A DNA stretch of 64,000 nucleotides from Brevibacterium siliguriense (GCF_900105315.1 NZ_LT629766.1:3720001-3784000); one strand, 5' to 3'. Positions 17,954-26,400 are shown, counted from the stretch's first letter. Program-made: numbers and translations. The notes: a model not told the origin generated them from the sequence alone.

Positions 17954-19318
17954 CTACCGGGGGAAGTCGAGGTCGGTGAGGACCTTCTCGAAGACTCCGA
18001 GGCCGCGCTCGAGGTCCTCTTCGCTGATGTTGATCGGCGGGACAACGTGCAGCCGGTGGTAGTTGTTGAACGGGATGACGCCGTGTTCCTTCAGCGCCGC
18101 CACCACCGAGGCCACCTCGGGTGAGCCGCCGCCGTACGGAGCCAGCGGCTCCTTGGACTCCTTGTCCCAGACGAGTTCGATCGCCCAGAACGCTCCGGTG
18201 CCGCGGACCTCGCCGACATGCTTCGAGTTCTCCGCGATCTGCCGCAGACGGGGGCCGATGATGTTCTCCCCGATGCGCGCAGCGTGCTCGACCATACCCT
18301 CCTCGGCCATCGCGTTGATCGTCGCGACCGCGGCCGCGCACGCCAGCGGATGACCGGAATAGGTCAGTCCGCCGGGGTAGACGCGTTCGGCGAAAGTCTC
18401 GAAGATCGCGTCATTGATGACGACCCCGCCCAGCGGCACGTACCCGGAGTTCACGCCCTTGGCGAAGGTGACGAGGTCGGGGACGATGTCGAAGTGTTCG
18501 AAGGCGAACCACTTGCCCGACCGTCCGAATCCGGCCATCACCTCATCGGCGATGAGCACGATCCCGAACTCATCGCACAGCGCCCGCACACCCTGCATGT
18601 ACTCGGGCGAGGGCACCATGATTCCGGCCGTGCCTGGGATGGATTCCAGGATGATCGCTGCGATCGTCGCCGGTCCCTCGAGTTCGATGGTCCGCCGCAG
18701 GTGCTGCAGTGCGCGCTCGGTCTCCTCGGCTTCGGTGTCGGCGTGGAACTCCGAGCGGTAGAGGAAGGGTCCGAAGAAGTGGACGATGCCCGACTCCCCG
18801 GTCTCGTTCTCCCACCGGCGCGGGTCACCGGTGACGTTGACAGCGGTCTGGGTTCCGCCATGGTAGGACCGGTAGCGCGAGAGCACCTTCGTCCGACCGG
18901 TGTGCAGTCGGGCCATGCGGATGGCATGTTCGTTCGCGTCCGCGCCGCCGTTGGTGAAGAACACGTGATCCAGCCCAGCCGGGGTGCGGTCGGTGATGAG
19001 CCGAGCGGCCTCGGAGCGGGCGGTGTTGACGGTGGCCGGGCTGATCGTGCACAGCACATCGGCCTGGTCCTTGATCGCCTGCACGACAGCCGGGTGCTGG
19101 TGGCCGATGTTCGTATTCACCAGCTGCGAGGAGAAGTCGAGGAACTCCCGACCCTCACCGTCGATGACCGTCGATCCCTGAGCGCGGGCGACGGTCGGTG
19201 GGTCGATGAGGCGCTGTGCCGACCACGAATGGAAGACGTGCGCGCGGTCGAGTTCACGGGCTCGGGCGGATTCGTCCCTGAGCGCTGCGAAGTCGCCGTC
19301 GTCGAATTGGTGCACCAT
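17954..19318 (-). CDS. Class III PLP-dependent aminotransferase
   Basis: This 454-residue omega-type aminotransferase resembles taurine/beta-alanine:pyruvate and related diamine transaminases. The cofactor-binding aspartate is in IADEVMAGFGRSGKW, and the Schiff-base lysine, about residue 286, is in TFAKGVNSGYVPLGG. Other motifs are FTNGGADANEHAIRMAR and SYHGGTQTA. The ATG at 19318 is preferred over a GTG six bases earlier because GAAAGAG then has good spacing. The stop codon lies within the flank of the palindromic repeat. The amino donor is not predictable, though amine catabolism fits the window. Confidence 0.86.
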   Translation of the reverse strand: MVHQFDDGDFAALRDESARARELDRAHVFHSWSAQRLIDPPTVARAQGSTVIDGEGREFLDFSSQLVNTNIGHQHPAVVQAIKDQADVLCTISPATVNTARSEAARLITDRTPAGLDHVFFTNGGADANEHAIRMARLHTGRTKVLSRYRSYHGGTQTAVNVTGDPRRWENETGESGIVHFFGPFLYRSEFHADTEAEETERALQHLRRTIELEGPATIAAIILESIPGTAGIMVPSPEYMQGVRALCDEFGIVLIADEVMAGFGRSGKWFAFEHFDIVPDLVTFAKGVNSGYVPLGGVVINDAIFETFAERVYPGGLTYSGHPLACAAAVATINAMAEEGMVEHAARIGENIIGPRLRQIAENSKHVGEVRGTGAFWAIELVWDKESKEPLAPYGGGSPEVASVVAALKEHGVIPFNNYHRLHVVPPINISEEDLERGLGVFEKVLTDLDFPR

Positions 19319-19393
19319 TGTCACTCTTTCGCTGAAGTACCGGGGATGAGCACGGAATCCGCGCCCGTGGGCTCATCGTAGAACACATTCGAC

Positions 19394-19399
19394 TACAGT
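19394..19399 (+). promoter_or_regulatory. Possible -10 box for leaderless YigZ-family transcript
   Basis: TACAGT lies 7 bases before the ATG at 19407, and there is no ribosome binding site. This spacing is typical of actinobacterial leaderless mRNAs, which begin at the start codon itself. Confidence 0.4.
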
Positions 19400-19406
19400 G
19401 ACGACC

Positions 19407-20018
19407 ATGTCTTACCGGACCATCGTCAGCCCCGTCGAGGCCGAGATCGAGATCAAGAGATCCCGCTTCCTCACCCGCCTCTCCCCCGCCGCAGATGAGG
19501 CCGAGGCTCGGGCCGTCATCGCCGAGGCGCGCGCCGAGCATCCGAAGGCCCGCCACCATTGTTCGGCCTTCGTCCTCGACACCGATTCGCGCACTCAGCG
19601 CTTCAGCGATGACGGGGAACCGGCTGGAACTGCGGGCGCTCCGATCCTCGATGTCGTCACCGGCCATGATCTGACCTTCGTCGTCGCCGTCGTCACCCGG
19701 TATTTCGGCGGGACTCTGCTGGGAGCGGGAGGACTCGTGCGCGCCTATGGTCAGGCCACCTCGGCGGCGGTGGATGAGGCCCGGATCATCACCCGCCGTG
19801 AACGCGTCCCGGTGTCCGCGCACGTCGACTATGCCCAGGCCAATGCCCTGGAGCGGGCGGCCGGGAACCGGGGGTGGACGACGCGAGCCGACTACGGCGG
19901 TGAGGTCGGACTCGACGTCCTGGTTCCCCTGGCCGAGGTAACCGATGCCGTGGCGATGTACGCCGACCTCACCGCCGGTCGGGCAGCGCCCGAGGTCGGC
20001 GAGGTCGAATGGGTGTGA
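19407..20018 (+). CDS. YigZ/IMPACT family protein
   Basis: This 203-residue protein of the UPF0029 (YigZ) family has the signature region VVAVVTRYFGGTLLGAGGL at about residues 94-112 and the N-terminal block KRSRFLTRLSP. The conserved RFSDDGEPAGTAG segment is present. The family has an N-terminal Impact domain and a small C-terminal alpha/beta domain, both accommodated by the length. Links to translation or stress responses come from eukaryotic IMPACT and are not established for bacteria. There is no ribosome binding site, and translation is probably leaderless from the ATG at 19407. The convergent deacylase gene ends 35 bases downstream. Confidence 0.85.
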   Translation: MSYRTIVSPVEAEIEIKRSRFLTRLSPAADEAEARAVIAEARAEHPKARHHCSAFVLDTDSRTQRFSDDGEPAGTAGAPILDVVTGHDLTFVVAVVTRYFGGTLLGAGGLVRAYGQATSAAVDEARIITRRERVPVSAHVDYAQANALERAAGNRGWTTRADYGGEVGLDVLVPLAEVTDAVAMYADLTAGRAAPEVGEVEWV

Positions 20019-20053
20019 GGAACTGAATCGACGCTCAGATCGGCGAGGACCGA

Positions 20054-20554
20054 TCAGTCGAGCGCGGCGATCTTCGCAACCTGCGCGTTCGTGAGCATGA
20101 CGAGATCCTCGGGGCGGATCTCGATCTCGAGACCGCGACGGCCGGCCGAGACGAATACGGCGGAATGCTCGAGCGCGGTGCGGTCGACGACGACCGGCAC
20201 GGCATGGCGCTGCCCGAACGGAGAGACTCCTCCGACGGGGTAGCCGGTGCGGCGTTCGGTCTCGGCGACGCCCGACAGCTGGGCTTTCTTCGCTCCGCGC
20301 GCGGAGGCCAGGGCCTTGAGGTCGAGCTGACCGGAGACGGGCACGAGCGCGGTCACGGGCGTCCCGTCGACCTGGATCATCAGGGTTTTGAACACCTGAT
20401 CGGAGCTGACTCCGAGCTTGTCGGCAGCCTCCGAGCCGTAGCGGCGAGTAGCCGGGTCGTGATCGAAGCTGCGCAGGCTGTAATCGATGCCAGCCAGGTT
20501 GAGCACTCGCACGGCCGGGGTCGCCGCGCTGGAAGTCTTGGATGCAACTGTCAT
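20054..20554 (-). CDS. YbaK/EbsC-type aminoacyl-tRNA deacylase
   Basis: This 166-residue protein is predicted to hydrolyse mischarged tRNA, in family terms Cys-tRNA(Pro). The conserved catalytic lysine lies in DQVFKTLMIQVDG, and the GGVSPFGQRHAVPVVVD segment is diagnostic of YbaK. The length matches the family. The only strong ribosome site, AGGAGG, lies about 12 bases before the ATG and is buried in a stable hairpin (20566-20599), suggesting control of translation. It is a single gene with 207 bp of non-coding DNA upstream. Confidence 0.9.
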   Translation of the reverse strand: MTVASKTSSAATPAVRVLNLAGIDYSLRSFDHDPATRRYGSEAADKLGVSSDQVFKTLMIQVDGTPVTALVPVSGQLDLKALASARGAKKAQLSGVAETERRTGYPVGGVSPFGQRHAVPVVVDRTALEHSAVFVSAGRRGLEIEIRPEDLVMLTNAQVAKIAALD

Positions 20555-20565
20555 AAGGGGGTAGT

Positions 20566-20599
20566 GCCTCCTGCCCGCAGGTCAACGGGGCCAGGAGGC
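20566..20599 (-). promoter_or_regulatory. Hairpin burying the ybaK-type ribosome site
   Basis: On the minus strand, GCCTCCTG and CAGGAGGC form an 8-bp stem that is extended by CCCG/CGGG inside. The AGGAGG of the 3' arm is the ribosome site of the deacylase gene, so the closed form would block initiation. A second imperfect dyad lies further up, GCATCGATAC (20625-20634) with GTATCGGTGC (20647-20656). Nothing else is recognised in the 207-bp upstream gap. Confidence 0.55.
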
Positions 20600-20761
20600 G
20601 CAGTGTTCACGACTCCGTGTCCCCGCATCGATACGGACGGAACGTTGTATCGGTGCTGATAGGTACCCGCCCACAATAGGCGAATGGGGCTTGTCGACGC
20701 CAATCCCCAAGACCTCAAATGACTCCCCGGTAATCCTGTCAGCCCCGTCGGTCGAGGATGT

Positions 20762-21109
20762 TCAGCCCCACCCGAGTTCGTGGAGTCGATCGTCATCGAG
20801 ACCATAGAAGTGTGCGATCTCGTGGACGATGGTGATGACGATCTCCTCGCGCAGATGGTCCCGGTCCTCTGCGAAGTCGATGAGGTTGTCGCGGTAGATG
20901 AAGATGTTGTCGGGCATCTCGTACCCGGCGATCCCCCGCTCCCCGATCGGCGTGCCGTCGTAGAGGCCGAGCAGGTGCCGGTCGCCGCCCTCGGGCCGGT
21001 CCTCGACGAACAGGGCGACATTGTCCAGCTGCTCGGTCACGCCCGCGGGCAGCAGATCAAGGGCTTCTTCGAGGATCGCATCGAACTCCTCATCGCTCAG
21101 GGCCTCCAT
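20762..21109 (-). CDS. Small zincin-like metallopeptidase family protein
   Basis: This 115-residue protein is of the minimal gluzincin-like family common in Actinobacteria (Pfam zincin_1 type). The zinc motif VHEIAHFYGLDD near the C-terminus gives HExxH plus the downstream Asp. The IFIYRDNLIDFAED and GERGIAGYEMPD segments are conserved in this group. The ATG at 21109 is chosen because the protein then starts with the family-typical MEALSDEEFD and GGGAGG is adjacent; an in-frame ATG at 21175 would add 22 atypical residues. The substrate is unknown. It lies upstream of the tRNA cluster on the opposite strand. Confidence 0.82.
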   Translation of the reverse strand: MEALSDEEFDAILEEALDLLPAGVTEQLDNVALFVEDRPEGGDRHLLGLYDGTPIGERGIAGYEMPDNIFIYRDNLIDFAEDRDHLREEIVITIVHEIAHFYGLDDDRLHELGWG

Positions 21110-21203
21110 GCCTCCCACTCTAGCGCCCCCCTCGCCGAGGCGGCGCGGAGAAACGTCTAAAACCACCGTTTTCATCGTGTGACCGAGGACACCCCTTTTC
21201 GTT

Positions 21204-21233
21204 TTGCATTCCGCGAATCGGGTGGGATAAGCT
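21204..21233 (+). promoter_or_regulatory. Promoter of the tRNA-Glu/tRNA-Asp unit
   Basis: TTGCAT (21204-21209) and TAAGCT (21228-21233) with an 18-base spacer lie 38 bases before tRNA-Glu. They are the best -35/-10 pair in the gap and fit a stable-RNA promoter. Confidence 0.5.
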
Positions 21234-21271
21234 TAACGTCGTTGCCCACGGGGAATCCGAGGACAACCTGG

Positions 21272-21344
<73 letters not shown>

Positions 21345-21381
21345 CGGTGTAAGATCGTAAGGTCTTCCATCACAACAGCAA

Positions 21382-21455
21382 GGCCCTGTGGCGCAGTTGG
21401 TTAGCGCGCCGCCCTGTCACGGCGGAGGTCGCGGGTTCGAGTCCCGTCAGGGTCG
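21382..21455 (+). tRNA. tRNA-Asp (GTC)
   Basis: This is a complete 74-base cloverleaf with anticodon loop CTGTCAC (GTC), T loop TTCGAGT and discriminator base G. It lies 37 bases after tRNA-Glu and is probably co-transcribed with it. CCA is not encoded. Confidence 0.96.
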
Positions 21456-21463
21456 CGGAGCAT

Positions 21464-21487
21464 AAGGCTCTTCTTCGGAAGAGCCTT
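21464..21487 (+). terminator. Intrinsic terminator after tRNA-Asp
   Basis: AAGGCTCTTC and GAAGAGCCTT form a perfect 10-bp stem with a TTCG tetraloop, followed by TGTTT. It ends the Glu-Asp tRNA transcript 8 bases after the tRNA-Asp gene. Confidence 0.88.
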
Positions 21488-21525
21488 TGTTTCTCTCGGC
21501 ATACTTATCGGTGTGTCGGCGGCTC

Positions 21526-21601
21526 GGCTCTGTAGCTCAGTTGGTAGAGCGTTCGACTGAAAATCGAAAGGTCACCGGATCGACGCCGGTCGGAGCCACC
21601 A
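21526..21601 (+). tRNA. tRNA-Phe (GAA), CCA encoded
   Basis: The cloverleaf has anticodon loop CTGAAAA (GAA) and acceptor GGCTCTG/CGGAGCC with one T-G pair. Discriminator A is followed by an encoded CCA. It is the third tRNA of the cluster and, being behind a terminator, needs its own promoter. Confidence 0.96.
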
Positions 21602-21605
21602 CCCG

Positions 21606-21646
21606 GAAGCCCCGCTCCCCAGTCCAGGACTGGGAAGCGGGGCTTC
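21606..21646 (+). terminator. Terminator after tRNA-Phe
   Basis: Arms starting GAAGCCCCGC and ending GCGGGGCTTC form a stem of about 20 bp around a one-to-three-base loop, with one mismatch. It begins 4 bases after tRNA-Phe and is followed by TTCG. Confidence 0.85.
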
Positions 21647-21752
21647 TTCGCGCCTGCGGACACCTCTTGAAATCCGCACCGACTGGAGTAGGTTGAAGAG
21701 GAGTTCGATGACCCGCCCACGTCGTGGTGGCGCAGGGTGAAAGGAGAGCACG

Positions 21753-23702
21753 ATGACGAACAATCCGACGATTCAGGAACTCAGCCACGAGGACAGGGCC
21801 TTCCCTCCCCCAGCGGACTTCGCGGCCGCCGCGAACGCGAAAGCCGATGAGTACGACAAGGCCGCGGCCGACCGCATCGGCTACTGGGAGGAACAGGCGA
21901 AGCGGATCACCTGGGACACCCCTTTCGACTCGGTCCTCGACTGGTCGGACAAGCCTTTCGCGAAGTGGTTCACAGGAGGCAGACTCAACGCCGCCTACAA
22001 CTGCGTGGACCGCCACGTCGAGAACGGGCTCGGCGATCGCGTCGCCTACTACTTCGAAGGCGAATCCGGAGACACCCGCACCATCACGTACTCCGACCTC
22101 CTGCGCGAGGTCTCGAAGACCGCGAATGCACTCACCGAACTCGGTGTGAAGACGGATGATCGGGTTGCCATCTATATGCCGATGATCCCCGAGACAGTGT
22201 TCGCGATGCTCGCCTGCGCCCGCCTCGGCGCCCCGCACACCGTCATCTTCGGCGGCTTCTCCGCCTCGGCGATCGCTGACCGCGTCAAGGACTGTGGAGT
22301 CGAGTTCGTCATCACCGCGGACGGCGGCTACCGCAAGGGCAAGCCATCGGGCCTCAAATCCGTCGTCGACGAGGCCATGGAGGACTGCCCCGAGGTGCGC
22401 AACGTCCTCGTCGTGCGCCGCACCGGCCAGGACGTGGCCTGGAACGACGATCGCGATCTGTGGTGGCACGAGGTCGTCGAACGGCAGCCGGAGACCCACA
22501 CCCCGGAGGCCTTCGACTCCGAACATCCGCTCTACATCATGTACTCCTCGGGCACGACCGGAAAGCCCAAGGGCATCATGCACACCACGGGCGGCTACCT
22601 CATCGGCGCCTCCTTCACCCACTGGGCGGTCTTCGACATCAAACCCGAGACGGACGTCTACTGGACGGCCGCAGACATCGGCTGGGTGACCGGCCATTCG
22701 TACATCGTCTACGGTCCGCTGGCCAATGGAGCCACCTCGGTGCTCTATGAAGGCACCCCGGACACACCACACCGGGGACGGTGGTGGGAGATCGTGCAGA
22801 AGTACAAGGTCTCCATCCTCTACTGCGCGCCAACGGCCATCCGGTCATTCATGAAATGGGGCCGCGACATCCCCGCACAGTTCGACCTGTCGAGTCTGCG
22901 TCTGCTCGGCAGCGTCGGCGAACCGATCAATCCGGAAGCGTGGATGTGGTACCGCGAGCACATCGGCGGGAATCGCTGCCCCGTCGTCGACACCTGGTGG
23001 CAGACGGAGAACGGCAGCATCCTCATCAGCCCTCTGCCGGGCGTGACCGAGACAAAGCCGGGCTCGGCGATGCGCCCGCTGCCCGGCATCATCGCCGACG
23101 TCTACGACGATGAGGGCAATTCCGTCGAACCCGGAAACGGCGGCTACCTCGTCATCAAGGAGCCGTGGCCGTCGATGCTGCGCACCCTGTGGGGCGATGA
23201 GGAACGGTTCAAGAAGACCTACTGGTCGCAATATCCGGACGTGTACTTCGCCGGGGACGGAGCGAAGATCGACCGCGACGGCGACTTCTGGGTCCTCGGA
23301 CGCGTCGACGACGTGCTCAACGTCTCCGGTCACCGGATGTCGACCGCAGAGATCGAGTCCGCCCTCGTCGCGCATCCGAAGGTCGCCGAGGCGGCCGTGG
23401 TCGGGGCTGCTGATGAGATGACAGGGCAGGCGATCGAGGCCTTCGTCATCCTCCGCGAGAGCGCGAACGACGGAGGGGACGATGTCGTGGGTGAGCTGCG
23501 AGGTCATGTGCGATCCTCGATCGGACCGATCGCAACTCCCCGTTCGATCATGATCGTGCCCGATCTGCCGAAGACCCGGTCGGGCAAGATCATGCGACGA
23601 CTGCTCAAGGACGTGGCCGAGAATCGCGAGGTCGGCGATGTCACAACCCTGGCGGACTCCTCGGTGATGGACCTCATCCAGAAAGGCATGAAGGAGAGCT
23701 GA
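21753..23702 (+). CDS. acs: Acetyl-CoA synthetase (AMP-forming)
   Basis: This 649-residue enzyme activates acetate to acetyl-CoA through acetyl-AMP. The adenylate motif YIMYSSGTTGKPKGI is near residues 260-274 and DTWWQTENGS near 412-421. The C-terminal acylation domain has the catalytic/acetylatable lysine in the final motif TRSGKIMRRLL. Length and motif order match Acs and exclude longer-chain ligases. AAAGGAG lies 8 bases before the ATG. It is a single gene flanked by the tRNA-Phe terminator and the SDR promoter region. Confidence 0.96.
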   Translation: MTNNPTIQELSHEDRAFPPPADFAAAANAKADEYDKAAADRIGYWEEQAKRITWDTPFDSVLDWSDKPFAKWFTGGRLNAAYNCVDRHVENGLGDRVAYYFEGESGDTRTITYSDLLREVSKTANALTELGVKTDDRVAIYMPMIPETVFAMLACARLGAPHTVIFGGFSASAIADRVKDCGVEFVITADGGYRKGKPSGLKSVVDEAMEDCPEVRNVLVVRRTGQDVAWNDDRDLWWHEVVERQPETHTPEAFDSEHPLYIMYSSGTTGKPKGIMHTTGGYLIGASFTHWAVFDIKPETDVYWTAADIGWVTGHSYIVYGPLANGATSVLYEGTPDTPHRGRWWEIVQKYKVSILYCAPTAIRSFMKWGRDIPAQFDLSSLRLLGSVGEPINPEAWMWYREHIGGNRCPVVDTWWQTENGSILISPLPGVTETKPGSAMRPLPGIIADVYDDEGNSVEPGNGGYLVIKEPWPSMLRTLWGDEERFKKTYWSQYPDVYFAGDGAKIDRDGDFWVLGRVDDVLNVSGHRMSTAEIESALVAHPKVAEAAVVGAADEMTGQAIEAFVILRESANDGGDDVVGELRGHVRSSIGPIATPRSIMIVPDLPKTRSGKIMRRLLKDVAENREVGDVTTLADSSVMDLIQKGMKES

Positions 23703-23736
23703 GCGCCTCGTCGACGAGCGAACTTCGAATCCGCCC

Positions 23737-23776
23737 TTGCGTGAGCCATGACACACTGATGTACTGTTGAGTAACA
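23737..23776 (+). promoter_or_regulatory. Promoter with overlapping TGTT-N4-AACA dyad before SDR gene
   Basis: TTGCGT (23737) and TGTACT (23760) are 17 bases apart and form a plausible promoter. The palindrome TGTTGAGTAACA (23765-23776) overlaps the expected start of transcription, as a repressor site would. Both lie inside the long loop of a 15-bp inverted repeat (23727-23741 with 23790-23804). Confidence 0.5.
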
Positions 23777-23850
23777 TCTCGTGGCGATCCGCAAGGGCGG
23801 ATTCTGCTCGAGAGGGACAGCACTGATACCTACTGCAAGGACGCATAGAC

Positions 23851-24720
23851 ATGACGCGTGGAACGAAGATCGCCGGAAGCCGCATCCTCATCACGGGAGC
23901 CGGAAGCGGAATCGGCAGGCTCATGGCCCTCGATTCAGCGGCTCGCGGCGCCTCCGAGGTCATCATCTGGGACCTCTCGGACGAACGTGGGGACGCAGTA
24001 CGCGCCGAGGTGGAGGCCGCCGGGACCGCGGCCAGATCCTTCACCATCAACGTCGGAGATGCCGACCAGGTCTCCGCCACCGCCGAGGAGACCGGACCGA
24101 TCGACGTTCTCATCAACTGCGCCGGGATCGTCTCCGGCAAGAAGCTTCTCGACATGGAGGAGGCGGCGGTTCGTCGTCTCTACGACGTCAACACCTTCGC
24201 CCTGTACTGGACGACCCAGGCATTCCTGCCCGGAATGATCGAGCGTGATCGCGGTTCAGTGGTTACCATCGCCAGCGCGGCCGGTCTGACCGGAGTCGCT
24301 CGACAGACCGACTACTCCGCGAGCAAATGGGCGGCGGTGGGCTTCACTGAATCGCTGCGCGGAGAGCTGCGCGCCGACGGCAGCCGAGTCAATACGCTCG
24401 CCGTCTGCCCCTTCTACATCAACACCGGCATGTTCAAGGGTGTGCAGACGAAGTTCCCGCGCCTGCTCCCGATCCTCGAAGAGACCGACGTGGCCACACG
24501 CGTCCTCGATTCCGTCGAATCCGGTCGCGAGCAGCTGGTCATGCCCTCGCTCGTCCGGCTGGTCCCAGGTGCCCGTCTCCTGCCGACCCGCGCGTTCGAC
24601 AAAGTCATGGACTTCCTCGGAGTCAACCAGACGATGGACCACTTCACCGGTCGGACCGGTCCGAACCAGAAGCACAGGTCACCGGAAGGAGACGTTCCGG
24701 CCACCGTCGCACGTCACTGA
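23851..24720 (+). CDS. SDR family oxidoreductase
   Basis: This 289-residue classical short-chain dehydrogenase has the cofactor motif TGAGSGIG at about residues 16-23. The NAG-type motif is changed to NCAG. Catalytic Ser lies in TIASAAGLTG and Tyr/Lys in YSASK. A basic C-terminal part of about 45 residues (LVRLVPGARLLPTRAFDKVMDFLGV) resembles membrane-associated RDH10/DHRS-like and acyl-lipid SDRs. AAGGA lies upstream of the ATG. A patatin-like lipase follows 59 bases downstream, hinting at lipid metabolism. The substrate is unknown. Confidence 0.85.
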   Translation: MTRGTKIAGSRILITGAGSGIGRLMALDSAARGASEVIIWDLSDERGDAVRAEVEAAGTAARSFTINVGDADQVSATAEETGPIDVLINCAGIVSGKKLLDMEEAAVRRLYDVNTFALYWTTQAFLPGMIERDRGSVVTIASAAGLTGVARQTDYSASKWAAVGFTESLRGELRADGSRVNTLAVCPFYINTGMFKGVQTKFPRLLPILEETDVATRVLDSVESGREQLVMPSLVRLVPGARLLPTRAFDKVMDFLGVNQTMDHFTGRTGPNQKHRSPEGDVPATVARH

Positions 24721-24779
24721 GCGGCGCATCCTCGGCGCTGGTCCACAATGGGATCAGAATGAAAGAGGAAGGAGACGCC

Positions 24780-25763
24780 ATGGCGATGACCGATCTCGTT
24801 CTCGAGGGCGGTGGGGCGAAGCTGCCGGGGCTTGTCGGCGCGGTCGAGGCTCTCGTCGACGGCGGCTATCACTTCCACCGAATCGCCGGCACCTCGGCCG
24901 GGGCCATCGTCGGTGCGCTGACCGCGGCGGGGATCTCAGCATCGAGCCTGCGGCAGCAGGTCCTCGAGCAGGACTTCACCGAGTTCGAGGACCTGCCACC
25001 AGCCTTCCGCCTCTTCCCCTGGCTGGGGCGATTACAAGGACTGCTGCTGCACAAGGGGATGTATGTAGGGCAGGCGCTTCACGACTTCCTCGCCTCGGCG
25101 TTGGCCGATCACGGAGTGCGCACGTGGGGTGACCTCAAGCTCCACGATCCTGGCAGTGCGATCCCGCCCGAGCGGTCGTATCGGCTCGTCGTCATCGTCT
25201 CCGATGTTTCCCGCGGTCGTATGCTCCGCCTGCCCTGGGACTACGAAGGTGCCCTCGGTGTCGATGCGGACAGTCAGTCCGTCGCCGAGGCGGTGTGCGC
25301 CTCGGCGGCCAGTCCGTTCTTCTTCCGGCCGCGCGGTCTGCCCGCCCGGCCGGACGTGGCCGGCGGCGACTCCGTCCTCGGTGCCGACGGCGGACTGCTG
25401 TCGAACTTTCCCGTCGACGTCTTCGACCGCAAGGACGCGAAACCTGCTCGCTGGCCGACCTTCGGTGTCATGCTCTCGGCCCGGCAGACTGCGGCTGCGG
25501 AATGGCAGCCGAATGCGACGACCTTCCAATACGCGAAGTCGCTGCTGACCACCATGCTCAACGCCCACGACCGCAGACACATCGACGATCCCTCGGTGAC
25601 CGAACGGACTGTGTTCGTCGACACGACCGGCCACAGCAGCACGAACTTCGCACTGACGACTGCCGACAAGCTCGACCTCGTCTCGGCGGGTCGAAGTGCC
25701 GGGGAGAAGTTTCTGACCGATTGGGACTGGACACGGTGGAAGGAGCACTTCGATCGGAAGTGA
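24780..25763 (+). CDS. Patatin-like phospholipase family protein
   Basis: This 327-residue serine acylhydrolase has a Ser-Asp dyad. The oxyanion-hole motif LEGGGAKLPG is at about residues 8-17, the nucleophile motif GTSAGA at about 39-44, and the Asp in the ADGGLLSNFP segment at about 204-213. GGAAGGAG precedes the ATG at 24780 with 7-base spacing, so the earlier in-frame ATG at 24759 is rejected. No signal peptide is seen, so it is cytosolic or membrane-associated. It could act on phospholipids together with the upstream SDR; this is inference from proximity. Confidence 0.88.
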   Translation: MAMTDLVLEGGGAKLPGLVGAVEALVDGGYHFHRIAGTSAGAIVGALTAAGISASSLRQQVLEQDFTEFEDLPPAFRLFPWLGRLQGLLLHKGMYVGQALHDFLASALADHGVRTWGDLKLHDPGSAIPPERSYRLVVIVSDVSRGRMLRLPWDYEGALGVDADSQSVAEAVCASAASPFFFRPRGLPARPDVAGGDSVLGADGGLLSNFPVDVFDRKDAKPARWPTFGVMLSARQTAAAEWQPNATTFQYAKSLLTTMLNAHDRRHIDDPSVTERTVFVDTTGHSSTNFALTTADKLDLVSAGRSAGEKFLTDWDWTRWKEHFDRK

Positions 25764-25839
25764 GTGCGCACCCATAGCCTGCAGACCGACGACGTGCAAG
25801 AATGAGGGCCCGAGATCGACGACGAGCGAAGGAGAGATC

Positions 25840-26331
25840 ATGAGCGAGTTCGATTCGGAAGGGGCAGACCGGCTGGAAGACGACCCCATCCTCGGGGACC
25901 CCGAACTCGGCGAGCCGACGGGAGACGAACTGGACGATCCCGAGCTCGCGGCTGCTGAAGCCGAGGCCGAACAAGTCGACCTCGATTCCAGCATCGACGA
26001 CGAGCCCGCCGACGCTCCCGTCGAACCCGGCGCCGAAGGGCCGGAGGGCACCGGGATCGAAGGTGCCGACGATGCTCTCGTCGACGACGCCGGTTGGGAG
26101 GACGAGAATGAAGCTCCCGGACTCTCTGACGAGTTCAACACCGATCAGTCGCCTGCAGCCGAACAGGGAAATCGCGTCGGCGACGAGATGGTCTCCGACG
26201 ATGAGGACGAATTCGAAGTCGCTGAGCTCGATGGGGACGATCTCAATGTCGATGCCCTGGCCGAGGACGGGACCGAAGAGGTCTCGGTGATCGATGGAAT
26301 GCCCGAGGTCATCGACGACTCGCATCAGTAG
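25840..26331 (+). CDS. Highly acidic, probably disordered protein of unknown function
   Basis: This 163-residue protein is very rich in Asp, Glu, Gly and Ala, with only a handful of Lys/Arg and no predicted membrane segment or fold. The start MSEFDSEGADRLEDD and repeated short acidic runs suggest an intrinsically disordered polyanion. It may belong to an actinobacterial DUF of short acidic proteins, which I cannot confirm. AAGGAGAG lies 7 bases before the ATG, so it is well translated. Nothing in the context, between patatin and a small poly-C gene, gives a role. Confidence 0.7.
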   Translation: MSEFDSEGADRLEDDPILGDPELGEPTGDELDDPELAAAEAEAEQVDLDSSIDDEPADAPVEPGAEGPEGTGIEGADDALVDDAGWEDENEAPGLSDEFNTDQSPAAEQGNRVGDEMVSDDEDEFEVAELDGDDLNVDALAEDGTEEVSVIDGMPEVIDDSHQ

Positions 26332-26400
26332 GACTGAGCTTCACCCCGTTCGTTTGCGGCAGGCTCCCATGTGTTAGGGCTGAGGGGAAAGGAGACGCAA

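Noticed and set aside
18218..19381. A 387-codon plus-strand open frame opposite the class III aminotransferase
   Set aside because: It is fully antisense to a gene with intact PLP motifs, has no recognisable domain and has an atypical composition.
21487..21696. A 69-codon open frame across tRNA-Phe
   Set aside because: It lies entirely over a tRNA gene and two terminator hairpins.
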